Shown one piece after another: positions 35,509-48,429 of a stretch of DNA of 64,000 nt. Position 1 is the stretch's first letter, and the number at the start of each line of letters is the position of its first letter. The DNA is from Taxawa tesnikishii (nom. ined.). Lineage: Eukaryota > Ascomycota > Dothideomycetes > Dothideales. Position numbers and translations under genes: made by a program. The stretch covers positions 62,001 to 126,000 of the forward strand of contig JAPDRO010000001.1 of the NCBI GenBank assembly GCA_030247885.1, in the 5' to 3' direction. The notes under the pieces are model-generated. The model searched no databases, had not been told where the DNA came from, and saw only the letters and a program-made list of their open reading frames with translations.

Positions 35509-37355
35509 ACGTATTTTATAAGTAAGTTAGCTACTAAAGTAAGTTAGTTACCTCGTAAAATTAAAATACCTACGTAGTAATATTATATAATACCTTAATA
35601 ATATAACGTATAATATACTTATACTAAAGGAAATATATACCTTACTATCTCTAATATTATATCTAAGTAAATTTAAAGCGAGAGATATATTATAGTAGTA
35701 TATATTATACTTTAATAAATACTATAAAATTAACGCGCTAAATAGCGCTCTTAACGCGACTATAAGCCGAAATTAAAGTGCCTTATAAAACTAGAAAAGG
35801 AAGTAATAATATAGCGTATACTAGACGAGAGTTTATATAACGTATTACCCTCGAAGGAAAACGTACGAAATATAGTAGATAAATTACTAAGAGAGTATAA
35901 TAAGAAGCCTATTAATAAGAACTAAGTTAATAACTTTATTAAGCGTACGCTTAAGTTATAAACGTAATAAAGTCGTCCGTATAATTACTAGTAAGTTACC
36001 TATAAGGATCTAGTAGTTATTTAACTTTAGTTTACACTTATTTAGTTAATAAAGGCGAAGTATAATATCTTAAATAAAAATACTTATAACTTTAATAAAT
36101 CTAGCTTTCTAATAAGTAAGATATTATCTTAACTAGTTATTATAAACTTAGAGAAATCTAGTAAATAAAAGAAACTATAGCCTAGTAATCGCGAGTAAGT
36201 TACCTTAATATAAGGCGTTAGAACTATAAGGTACGTTATCTTACTCTTTATTATCTTTATAAGTAAAGTCCTTATCTTAACTTAATTTAATAATTTACTT
36301 TATAACTAAATTATTAAGGTCTCCTTTACTAGTTAGACTAATAATAAGCTCGCGCTTACGTAGCTTAAGTACTTTAATATATATATAAAGGCTTATACTA
36401 TTAAGGTATATAGACTACTTATTATTAATAGCTATAAGAGTTACTACTTAGTCGAATTCTAAGATTACTATAAGGAAAATAATATTATAGCTCTCTATAT
36501 ACTTTTATACTCCTCGTACTTACTATAGTTACTTAATATTATTTACTACTTACTACTAAAGCGCTTATATAGTAATAAGATCTTAGCCTTAGTATATAGT
36601 CGCGTTTACTATATTATAAAAGAAACCTTCTTAATTACCTTTAAAGTAGCTTTTAAGAAGGCGTTTATATAGGAGAATATTTACGTAAAGTTTCGAGGCG
36701 CTAGGCTAATTTTATATAACTTAGAAGCTATATTATTAAAGCTAAATATAAGGCTATATATACTAATGCTACTTATACTAAGTATAGTCGAATAGGAGGC
36801 AAAAATACTACGTAATACTAGCGAAATAGAAGCGTAGTTAACGCTAATTCGAAATCGTATATAAAAATATTAAAAGTCTCTAGTAAGCTCTTTAAATAAG
36901 TAAGTTAAGTAGCTAACTAAGAGCGCTTAGTAGATAGTATATAAGATAATATTAATACGCGAAGAAATAGCGCGTCTATAAGACGTAATTAAAGCGACTA
37001 TAAAGCGTAAGAGTTATAAAAGGTAATATATATAAATAGAGGAGACTTTAATAGTAAGTAAGGTAGCTAATTTAGTTACTATTAAGGAGGGTAGTAATAG
37101 TAATAACGGCGAGAAGGCTATAAAGAAAGTACGCGTAAAGTAGCGTTATAATTATTATAGTAAAACTAAGTATAACTCTCGTACTTATAAAGTAAAAATA
37201 GAGGATATAAAAGATAGCAACGTTTCTAAATAATTATATACTATTTTATAGACTACTATAAAGTATTATAGTATTACGTAATATTACTATGTAGGCGTTC
37301 TAGTTTTATAAGGTAGCCGACTTATTTAAGTAATTAACTTACTTATAAAATACGT
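35509..37355 (+). mobile_element. Fot1/pogo-type element, divergent subfamily, RIP-dead
   Basis: Exactly 1847 bp between TA dinucleotides (35507-35508 and 37356-37357). The inverted repeats start ACGTATTTTATAAGTAAGTTA and run for about 57 bp, with almost only transitions between the two ends. Plus-strand translation keeps the Fot1 DDE transposase pattern: YNFNKSSFLI (first catalytic Asp region), VYRLLIINSYKSYY (second), LYILLYSSYLL with LLNIIYYLLLKRLYS (third), and KFRGARLILYNLEAILLKLN near the C-terminus. Catalytic Asp codons have become Asn. It is colinear with the copy at 40602 but clearly diverged, including the terminal repeats beyond the first 11 bases. Confidence 0.9.
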
Positions 37356-37802
37356 TAAGAATAATAATTATCTTACTTATACTTATAAAGTATCTAATAA
37401 AGACGTATTTAAATCCTTATAGTAGCTTCTTTAGAAGCTATTTAACTATATAAAATTAGTATAATAGAAGCTTAGTACTACGCTTTTATCTTAGGAAGAA
37501 TACGCTAAATCTTAAATATATATTAATAAAGTTATAACTAAAAACTTATATATAGCGTTCTAAGTATTAACGTCGATTTATTTTAGATTTATTACCTTTA
37601 CTAAGGCTTCTTTAGTTAAACTCTCTCGTATCTTAAAGTATAGCTTTATAAATAATAGTACTTTATTCTTTAAGTAGTTATATTTACTAAGATTAATAGA
37701 GAGTATAATAAAGCTTTTAGTAACTTTAATATCGTCGTCTAATATAATAGGAATTATTTACGGCTATTTAGTCTCTTTAATATTACGTTTTTTATTACTA
37801 CG

Positions 37803-37975
37803 TTAAGCTTCCTTATTAGTAAATTGCTAAGCTTCCTTATTAGCAAATTACTAAGCTTTTTATTTATAAGTTACTAAGCTTCCTTATTTATAAGTTACTA
37901 GACTTTCTTATTTATAAGTTACTAAGCTTTCTTATTTATAAGCTACTAAGTATTCTTATTTACTAGTTACTATTA
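37803..37975. repeat. 24-bp minisatellite, about seven units
   Basis: Seven tandem units of the type CTAAGCTTCCTTATTTATAAGTTA. Units differ mostly by C/T or G/A, plus a variant (TTAGTAAA/TTAGCAAA) in the first two. Confidence 0.85.
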
Positions 37976-39593
37976 AACTAAATTATCCTTTATAAGTTCC
38001 TCTTTAAAGTCTAAATAACTATATTATAAACATTATTAATTAAGCGCGTCTTAACTATTAATATATTAGTAGTATACTACTTAGGATAGCGTAATAACTT
38101 TACCTTTTTCTTCGTAGAGTATAAGTTAAATAGTATCCTTATTAGGAGCGAGAAAGAGCTAAATAGTACTACTCCTTTTACGCTAGAATTTCTAGAGTTA
38201 TATTACTATAATACTAAGCTTAAACTTATTATTAACTCGAGAATATATATATTTAACTTATAAATTAAACTAAAATACTAGTTAATCCTTATAGTTTAAT
38301 ATACTTAAAAACTTAATAAAGGTATTTTACTAAGTAACTCTATCTAGTATAAGAAATATACTAGTCTAACTATAATAGGTATTTTAGTTAATACGAAGAT
38401 ATAGCTTAGTTTACTTAATAACTATAATAATAAGAAGTATTTTATATAGTATATATACTATAAATAGTAAGTCGTTAATATTTATTATATCTTTATTACT
38501 AGGGCGTAATAAACTAAAGTTAAGGTTTATAAAGTAATCGACTTTAAGGCTTAAACTTAATAAACGTAACTTAAAAGAGTTATAGTTATAATAGCTAGAT
38601 AATAATATTACTATAAAGCTCTTTAACTAAGTTTAAGACTATAGTATAAAGTAAGTAAGTATTAAACCTTTATTTCCTTTCTTTTAAGCTTTTTATACCT
38701 TTATAATTTACGCTTAAAGTACGTCCCCTTTTATATTTATTAGAACTTTTATAGTACGATTTAAACTATAAAGTACTTTCTTAATAAACTATTATAATTA
38801 TGTTTTACTATAATATTTAAATATATTAGTAGAGTTATTTATTATTAAGCTCTTAACTTTAAAGTATTACTTAATCTAGAGTTTCTTATTACTAAGGTAA
38901 GGGGCTTTTATATTTATACTAGTACTTTTACATTTATTTATAGTAGTAATTACTATAATATAAAAGTTATTTACGTTTTAATTAAAGAATATTTTAAAAA
39001 ATAAGTCGAACCTCTCGCTTATTTTAGTATATAACTATATTATAATACTATCTTTTATTTAAGTTATATTATTAAATACGTTAAATACTCCGAAATAGGC
39101 TACTATAATAACTAGAATATAAAATAGAGGAAGAAGTAGTCGAAGTAGTAAGGCTAATAAATAAGAGAGTTAATAAAGTAAGTAATTTAGAGATATTAGT
39201 TATTAGTCTTAAATTAATAGTTTAAAGAGTAAATAACGTACGTAAGTACTAAGTATATAGCTAAACTAACTAAGTAAAGGATCTTAAAATAGTAGTATTT
39301 TCTAATAGTAGCGTAAATAAAAACTTTAGTAAAAGCCTTATAACGCGTAAGGTAATATATAAGTAATAGTTAAAGGAAGTTTAAATAGAGTATAAGGCGA
39401 GATAGTTAGTAAATTACTAAGAAATATAACGTTATAATTAATACGTAAAGTAACGAGTTACTATATTACTAGTACTATATATAACTAATATAGCTAGACG
39501 TAGTAATTTGTAATTAAAAAAGAACGTAATAAAGGAAAAAAGCTCTATATAATAATAAATAAAATAAGTAATAAACGTAAGAAAGATTATTAG

Positions 39594-39618
39594 TATATAT
39601 ATATATATATATATATAT
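39594..39618. repeat. TA dinucleotide run
   Basis: About 25 bp of alternating TA. It gives rise to a spurious Ile/Tyr-rich open stretch on the minus strand (39438-39677). Confidence 0.9.
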
Positions 39619-39725
39619 TTATAAATAAGATAAACGATAAGTATAATCGAACTAATAAAGTATTTATATATAAACATAAAGTAAACTCGATTTACTAGTA
39701 AGTTAAAAGGTTAGTAATAGAAACG

Positions 39726-39880
39726 AATTACTATTCGACTTATTACTTATAAATTACTTTCCTATTTACTTTATATACTCGTATTATATAAGGCGAGTCT
39801 AAGAATTACTATTTAACTTATTACTCGCGAATTACTTTCCTATTTACCCTATATACTCGTATTATATAAGGCGGGTCTAT
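39726..39880. repeat. 78-bp direct tandem duplication
   Basis: Two copies, offset 78 bp, of a segment including AATTACTTTCCTATTTAC and ATATACTCGTATTATATAAG; the differences I see are all C/T or G/A. Confidence 0.88.
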
Positions 39881-40601
39881 ACGTAGTAGTATATAAATAT
39901 AAGGAATAGAAGCGATTCGAAAGGTAATTTATACGTAGTAGTACTAACTCGTCGACTTAATTTACTAAATATATACTATTTACTATACTAAAAACGCGCT
40001 AAACTATATAACTTAATATATAACGTAGTAAGTATAAAGAGACTAATATAGATAATATACTACTATAATTATACTATTAGCTAATATATAGGCTTTATAA
40101 TAAAGAGATAGGGAAATAGTAATAAACGTTTTAATTAGTATATTAAGCGTATATACTTATATAAAAATACTTCCTTAAACTAAAGATAATATCTTACTAT
40201 ATAGCTATTTAAACTAGACTATTAACGTACTATTATAGTTACTTTAACGAAGAAAATATCTCTAGCTAATAAGAAGTCCTTATACCTCGACTATTAATCC
40301 TAAAGGTAAGCCTAGTTTAGCGAGAATTATTAGTATTATAAGCTCGTATATAACGATAATAAAAGTAAGTATATAAGCTATAGTTAATATAAATAGCTAG
40401 CCGTTTAAATCTATTATAATTTAGTATATCTAGTAATAGAGATATTATATATAAGTAAAGGAAAATAATTATATAAACTATACGCTTAAATATTACTATT
40501 ATTAAAGCTAATATTAAACGAAGTTATTATATTTATAGAGTATTCTTTTTAATAATAAGAAAAAGCGTAATAAGTTAACGTTACTTTTCTAAGAGTATAT
40601 A

Positions 40602-42448
40602 ACGTGTTTTATTACTAAGTAGTCTACTATTACTAAGCGGTTCGCTCTTACTAATATCGCGACTATTATAGACTATTATAATAATACCTTTATAACGTAA
40701 CGCGCAATTAACTTACAATAAAGGTATACTATACCTTACTATTAAGGCTACTTAAGTAACCCCTCCTAATAGCTAAAGATACGTATCTAAAGTATTCGAC
40801 GTCCCCGAATAACTCTAAAACGACGACGCGATAAAAAGCTCGTATAACGTAACTATAAGCTTAACTTAAAGAAGCTATAAAAGATAGAGGAGGAAGTAAT
40901 AGTAGTACGTATACTCGAGCTAGACTTATAAGGAATAAGCGCTATAAGAACTATAGTAAAAGAAATAGCTAATAATCTACTAGTTACGCGTAGTAAAGGG
41001 CCTATTAGTAAGTACTAAGTAGATAGGTTTAAGATGCGTACTAAGGAAGTTAAGCTTCGACGTAGTTATTTATATAATCGTTAGCGAGCCTTAAACAAAG
41101 ACGTACGTATTATAACGCCCTAGTTCGAGCTAGTTAAAAAGACAAAGGAAAAGTATAGTATCCTAGATAAAGATATATATAACTTTAATAAGATAGGCTT
41201 TATAATAGGTATAATTAACGCTTAAATAGTCTTTATAAGCTCTAAGAAATAAAGTAATCCTAAAAAGGTATAACTAGGTAACTAGGAGTAAGTTATAATT
41301 ATTTAAGGTATTTACGCTACTAAGTAAGTTATCTTACTCTTCGTTATCTTTAGTAGTAAGGTCCTTATATTAAGCTAGTACGTAGACCTACCTCGCGACT
41401 AAGTACTTAAGACTAGCGCTAATAGCTAGACGATAAATAAACTTACTTTAAAGTAGTTAAAGTACTTTAATACGTATATAAAGGCGCGTTAAGTAGGTAT
41501 ATACTACCTACTAATTATAGACGACTATAAGAGTTATAATAGTTACGACTTCTATAACTACTATAAAGAATAAAAGATTATTATTCTTTATATACCCTTA
41601 TACTTATTATACTTATTATAGCCGCTTAACGTAGGCTATTTTGCCCCTTAAAGCGAGTATATAACGCGAAGATTAATAGCTAGTTATAGTACTCTACTAC
41701 GTAAGTTAAGAAAGAGGCCTTCCTACTAGCCTTTTATACTACTTTTAATAAGGTAATTATAAAGGATAATATCTAGGTAAGCTTTAGAGGCGCTAGTTTA
41801 GTTCCCTATAACTTAGAGCGAGTACTATCGAAGCTTAACGTAGTACTTTATACGCTAATACTCGTACTATTAGAAGTTACCCTATAGGAGTCTAAAATAC
41901 TAGCTAATCTAAAGGAAATAGAAGCGTAAATAACGCTAGTTTACGAGCATATATAACTATATAGGGATTTGCCTATCTTACCTTTTTTATAAGCTATAAA
42001 TTCGCTTACTAAAGGTATAGCAATTATAAGTTATAAATTAGAGTTATAAATAAGGGAAATTATAAGTCTTTAGAAGTCGATTAAGGCGTTAATAAAGTAG
42101 CGTAGTTATAAAAGAAAGTATATTTAAATAGAGGAAAGTCTTATAGTAAGTAACGTATAAGATTTAATAGCTAATAAGAACGATAGTAGTAACGAGGGTA
42201 CTACCTAGCTTACGAAGAGAGTGCGTACGTAGAAGTACTATAAACATTATAGTAAGACTAGCTATAATACGCGTACTTATACTATAGAAATAGTAGATCT
42301 AGATAATAGCGATACTTTTAAATAGTACTATAAACTAGAGTATGTTTTTATATAGTATTATAGTGCGGAAGTAATAGTTTATAATAGTCGCGATATTAGT
42401 AAGAGTAGACTACTTAGTAATAATAGACTACTCGGTAATAAAATACGT
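40602..42448 (+). mobile_element. Fot1/pogo-type DNA transposon, complete length, RIP-dead
   Basis: 1847 bp flanked by TA (40600-40601, 42449-42450). Inverted repeats of about 75 bp start ACGTGTTTTATTACTAAG. Plus-strand translation shows the transposase skeleton: YNFNKIGFIIGII (41178-41216, first Asp region with D to N), LTLKWLKYFN before YYLLIIDDYKSYNS (about 41503-41545) and LL*PLNVGYFA (about 41610-41645, third Asp region with D to N). It is the same family as the copies at 13638 and 14069, but in the other orientation. Confidence 0.93.
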
Positions 42449-43750
42449 TATATAAGTAACTTTAATTAACTTATATATAACGTAAGTATAGTCCTATTAA
42501 CTCGAAGTAATAAGTATAAGGATATATACGTATAATAATAACCTAGAATATTAAGATCTAAGCTAAATATAATAATATATATAATAGTAACTCTTTATAT
42601 TAAGCTACTATACCTTATATAATATATTAGTATAATAAGGCTATATAATTAATAAATCTAATTATATTATATTAATATTTACCTCGTTTTTTAATAAGAT
42701 ATAACTATAATCTTTTACTATTAGTTAATATAGTACTAACTTAAATAAACTAGCTACTTTAAGTAAGACGACTTAAATAATAATAATAATATAAATTACT
42801 AAACTTATATTTACTTAGTTACTAAATAGTTAACTTAAGTATAATAGTCTTTAAGAAAGTCTTAGTTTAAATAATAATAGCTATAAAGAATTTTATATAC
42901 GTATAAAATACGAGATTATATAAAGAGGCTTACTTAAGTAAATATTCTACTTAATTTCTAAAAAGAATACTATATATAAGGAAATATTTACGTATATCTT
43001 TACATCTAAGTAAACTTAAAGTTAGTTCCTAAATATAGTTAAAATTATATAGATAAAAAGAGTTAAGTACTCTTTTAGAACCTAGTATATTATATAAGTA
43101 TAAACTTTTAATAATAGCGTAAAGGACTCTTTAAGAGTAAAGATATAAAGTATATAAACAAAGAGAAAGATATATAGCTAAAATACTACTTACTAAATAA
43201 TACTTATTTATTTACTAGTACTTTCTAAACCTTTATAATAACTATAAAATATAAGACGTAGTAAGGAATAATATTAGTTATATAAAGGGATAGTACTTTT
43301 AAAGCGCTTTATCGACTTTATAAACTAGCGCGTAATTAACTATATAGTACTTCTTTAAGCGTAATTATAATAAAAGATTTAAACTAAGATATATTTATAT
43401 TAATACTAAAATTCGACTATAGTTTCTAATACGAAGTTAATTTCCTCGAAGAAGATAATAATTAAATTAGAAACTACCCTTCGATAAATAATAAGTAGTA
43501 ATAAAAGATAGTCTTAGTATATAAGATACTCTTAAAGTAACTTTTAACTTTCTTTATTATATTACTAATACTAACTATATTAGAATATCTAGAGCTATAA
43601 ACGGCCTATATATTTAGCTAGTTTATAAAAGTTATTAGCTTATTAACGTCTTCTTCTTACTTATTCTTAAGTAGTAATACTAAGTAAATCGTTACGTATT
43701 TTAACTAAAGATAATTATAAAGAAGCTATAAACTATTAATAAAGATAATG

Positions 43751-44810
43751 TTAATATATATAACCCTACCTAAAGTATATAAGAGTTAATACTTACGTAA
43801 CGTTACTTTTATTATAAGTTAAAATTAACTAATATAAGGAAACATTATCTTTTATAAGGAATTATTAGTTAATATAATATTATATAAAGTCTAGTTTATA
43901 AGATATAGTTAAACTAACTAGTATTTATTTAAAGTAAACTTAATAGCTAACTTACTATATTATTATTTAATATACGAAGTAGTTTTCCTTACTAGTAGAA
44001 AGCTAAGTATAAATATTAGAACTTAAGTCTTTAGTAATATTCGATAATCTTAGTCTTCTAAGTACTAGAGTATTTAATATTACTAATTATATTAACGTTA
44101 ATATAAGCCGAGCTTTAAGATACTATATAGCGAGTACTATTACTTAATAAAAGAGACTTAATAGACTTATATTTAATTAGTTAACTATCTACTTAGTTAA
44201 CTTAGAAATTAATAGGGACTTTACTTTTATTTAACTTAAAACGTAAATTATAGAAATTACTAACTTAAGATATAAGTTACTTATATTATCGAATTACTAT
44301 AAATAATTTAGTAATTTCTTATAAGTTTACGTATTTATAGTAAGTAGCAATGTATTAAAGGACTTAAGTTTCTTACCTTTAATTCCTTACTTATATACTT
44401 TATTATATCCTTTAAGTCTTAATAGTATTTCTAGTTAAAATAATATACTTTTATATAAATTATTTATATAGATACTATCTTCTTTATATAATACTTCCTC
44501 GTCTATATACTTTACTTAATTACTTAATATAACTTAGTAGAAATAAGTAGTAGTTTAATAATATACTTACGTAATAGCCTTACGTAGTTATAAATTTTAT
44601 TATTATTTAATCTATTAGAATTAATCTTCTTATTAGTTTTAGTATTTAGTTTATTTAAATAGTCTTATACGTATCTCTTAAATTATACTTCTTATAGCCT
44701 AGCGAGCTCTTTTATATAAGCTTCTTTAATATTATCTTTTAACTTATAATAAAAGTAACGTTACGTAAGTATTAACTCTTATATACCTTAGGTAGGGTTA
44801 TATATATTAA
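43751..44810. repeat. 1.06-kb segment bounded by 74-bp inverted repeats
   Basis: The left arm 43751-43824 (TTAATATATATAACCCTACC onward) is the reverse complement of the right arm 44737-44810, with one A/G difference in the part I aligned. No transposase-like relic is seen inside. It could be a non-autonomous TIR element or a hairpin-forming duplication. Confidence 0.75.
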
Positions 44811-45650
44811 TAGTTAATATATTAAAACTATTAGACTTAACTTAAATCTATATATACTTAGTTTAATAAAAGTCTATATTATATTTACTACTATTATTTT
44901 AAATTAATATTAAGAAAGTAAGTAATACTTTATATTTATATACTATTATCTTACTAGTATATAAGTATAATATCTTAGTAGTATAATACTAAGAGAGTTT
45001 AAAATATATAGCGTTAACGTAATCGATATTAGTTCTTTATAATCTAGTAGTTAAGTAAGTAGCTTATAAGATAATAGTATATTAAACTAACTAGGATATT
45101 ATAGTATAAATATAAGGAAAGGATAAGTAATACTACTAGACTAGCATAAGATATACTTAAAAGTATATATATAACTTATTACTTATATATATAATAAATA
45201 CTATAAATAGTTAATATTTCCTACTTTATAAGTAGAAGCTATACTTTTTAAAATAGTCGAGGGTAAGTAAGTAAGAGTTTAAAATAAAAAGTTAAAGACT
45301 AACTTTTTATAAAGTATTTTAGTAACTATATATAAAGGTATAAGATTTAAAGTAAGATATTAGAAGACTAATAAAATAAGTATAATACTAAGTATATATT
45401 AGCTTCATGAAGTTATTTATAAAAGTAAGAGTACTACTACTATAGTAAGGTAGCTACTAGATAGTTATAAGTTATTAGTTACGTAGAAACTACCTTTAAT
45501 TCCTACTTATATAATTCGTATATAAGATAGTTACTTATTTAATTAATAACTACTTTACTCTAGGTTTTACTATTATCTTATTATTTACTACTATCTCTAT
45601 TACTACTTACGTAGCTTCCTTTTATAGTCTTAACTTAACTTAATATAGAG

Positions 45651-45688
45651 TTTTCCCTACTATATTCTAGTAACTATAGTAGGGAAAA
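45651..45688. repeat. perfect 14-bp hairpin
   Basis: TTTTCCCTACTATA and TATAGTAGGGAAAA flank a 10-nt loop. Looser pairing continues outside (TACGTAGCTTCCTTTT on the left, GAAGGAAGTACGTAGAG on the right). Confidence 0.8.
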
Positions 45689-48263
45689 ATAAAGCCCTTA
45701 AGAAAATAGTTAATAGAAGGAAGTACGTAGAGTAATAGGAGTATAATATAAATACTAGTTAATATAAGAGAACGATTAACTCCTTTAGTAACTTACGTAC
45801 TTATAATAATATAAAGATCTTAAAGGCTAAAAATAACTCCTTTATTAGTAGTATAATACGTATAGAAGTCTTATAAGATATTATATAGTTAGTATCTTAA
45901 GACTTTCTATTTTAGGAATAAGGTACGCCTAAGTAAAATGAGATTTAAAGGTATCTATAAATATAAGTATTACTTAAAGTCTAGTTAGATTTAAACTATA
46001 AGTAGCTACTAAATTTATAACTCCTACTTATATTAGGGGTAATCCTTCTAGAATATTAAGATAAAAGTTTAGAATATTAAATTACTATAAAAGATCGAGA
46101 TAGTAGTATTACTTTTACTAGAGATATTTATTTATCTACTTTAGATAGTATTAAGTACCTTACTATGCTAGTTATATATTTATTATAATTTTAAAAAATT
46201 TGCAAAATAAATAATGTCTAAATAAATTAATAATACCTTTAAAAGATTCGGTTTATACTAGTAAGCTAGAGAGAATTATTACTTTAATAATAAGTCTATA
46301 CCTTCTACTAAGTATAATAGTATTTCGAGACTAAAATTAAACGTTAACTTTAAACTATCTATTACTATTACGACGACTTCCTTTACTAGCCCGACTATTT
46401 ATACCCTTAATATTAAATAAGATACTACTATAATAACTACTACTACTATTTAGCTTATTACTCCTAGTAATACTTTTATTAACGTAAGTAGAAAACGCGG
46501 TTTATTTATTAGAGATCTCTACCGCCTTATTACTAGTAGTAATTTACTAGGACTTAATATTACTAGGTTCTTATACTTTACTAGTAGTAATATAACTTAG
46601 TTCTTAAAAGACTAGGAAGAATAGTATATAGATAACTTTACTATACTAAAAGTAACTATTAAATCGCTTCCTTAGTATATAAATAAGAGACTTATAAAGT
46701 TTATTTAGTCCTTAGACTCTTATTTTAATAGGGACTAAACTAAACTAAAAAATAAGCTTCTTTATAAATATCGGAAGGACAATATTAATTACTTACGAAA
46801 TATAAAGACGGCGCTAGCTACCCTTAGTAATAAGGCTATAAATAAAAAGGTAAATCTCTAAAGGACTAGAAAGGATACTACTAGCGTTTTTAAGTCTTAT
46901 AAAAAGAGTACTTAATAAGTTTATAAACTTAGTCGAACGTATTACTTTACTATTACGTAGACTAATATCTACTATATTTAAAAAGGTATTTTATAAGATA
47001 AGACTAAATATAAAAGAACTAGAGATATTTAGAAACTTTACTAAAATTATAAAGGTAACTAAGAAGTATCTAAATAAGAAGATTAGTTACTAGGGAATTA
47101 CTAGTTTTATAACTAATAATAAGCGTTTTAATAAAATTACTAAATTCTACTAGGCTCTAAAGGAAAAGATAACTATAACTCTTAAGACTAAGTATAACTA
47201 TATAAGTAGTTTTAAGAAGTCTATAAAGGATTTAACTTAGTAAATAACTTAGCTATTTATTCTTTATAATTAAGTAGCTAAGTAAGCGCTACTAGTATAT
47301 TTATAAGTTAGTATAAAATACGTAGGAAGAGAAAAGCCTATAAGTCCTAAAGAATAGCTATTAAGAACCTCTATATTACTAGTATTTAATGTAAATAATA
47401 TCGTTATAATTACCCTATAAGCTAGGACTATTATAATAGTATAAGTAATATAAGCTACGAGCTCTCGAAATTATTATTTTTACTATAAGCCTAAATATAA
47501 GACTAACTCTTATAAACATTTTATAAAGCTTAAAAAGATAGGACGTATTTATCGTAATAGTAATATAGTCTTCTTAAGACTTAAGAGTAACTCTATTAAG
47601 TATATTTATAGTTAGTAAGATAGAGGAAAACTATCTTAGTATAAGTAAGTAATAAACTATTATATATAAGGTAATATTATAGTTAACTTTACTATAATAA
47701 GAAAAACCGAAGAAGATAATATTAAATCGAACCTAGGGAACATAAACTAGGATTACGTTATTTAGGCTAAGTTTCTTATTATAAACTCCTTAAATTTCTT
47801 AAATATAGTACTCGAGGATTTAGCTAATAATAAAAAGAAGACTTTAAAGATAAGATTACTATCTAGTATTATTCTATTAGTAGTATTATAGATAAATTTA
47901 GGGAAGCTATTAATATCCTTATTATAAGAACTAAAAAATAGAAGGGTAATAAATATACTAATATAAATTCTATTAACTATAAGGTTTAAAAGCTAAAGGA
48001 AAAGAGAGAAGTACTACGAGACTTTTAGTTTTAAAATTAGTAAGAATTAGAAGGTATATTAACTATATTATAAAATAGGGACTATCTACTATAGCCTTAT
48101 AAGAAGATACTAGACGTAGTTAGACTATAAAAGGTCTAGAAATCGATATAATAAAGGTACCCCTTAAGCGTAAAGTTTATAATAAGAAGTAACTAAAGAT
48201 ACTTAAATAAGATAAGATAACTTAGTAAGAAGTTAATTCTAAGGATATCTTTAATATAACTAG

Positions 48264-48429
48264 AGTTAAACTAAGTGCTTAACTATGACTAAATATATAG
48301 TAAAACTAACTATAACTTATTAATTAATTAAGCTATCTATAACGGTAGCTAGGAGATAAAGAAATTCCCGCTTAGCTTAATAGGTTATATAACTATCTAT
48401 TCGGACTAGGCGGCTATTATCTTATAACA
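48264..48429 (-). repeat. 3' LTR of Copia copy 4
   Basis: 166 bp reverse-oriented, AGTTAAAC...CTTATAACA; followed by the reverse polypurine tract CTCCTTCTTAGC. Confidence 0.92.

Larger units (their letters stand above)
37358..40599. other. unassigned RIP-mutated stretch with local repeats
   Basis: About 3.2 kb between two Fot1 elements. It contains a 24-bp minisatellite (37803-37975), a TA run (39594-39618) and a 78-bp tandem duplication (39726-39880). A coding relic may exist near 38100-38250 in the plus direction (EYKLNSILIRSEKELNST-like), but I cannot name a family. Confidence 0.45.
42451..46199. other. unassigned RIP-mutated stretch with inverted repeats
   Basis: About 3.7 kb between the Fot1 element and the Gypsy gag region. 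It contains a 74-bp inverted-repeat pair (43751-43824 and 44737-44810) and a perfect 14-bp hairpin (45651-45688). The part next to 46200 is where the left LTR and primer-binding site of the Gypsy element would be expected, but I could not match it to sequence after 58550. No protein relic is recognised. Confidence 0.45.

Noticed and set aside
39438-39677. 79-codon open stretch on the minus strand in the AT-rich block
   Set aside because: It spans a TA microsatellite and reads as Ile/Tyr/Phe low complexity; no domain, and every neighbour is RIP-mutated.
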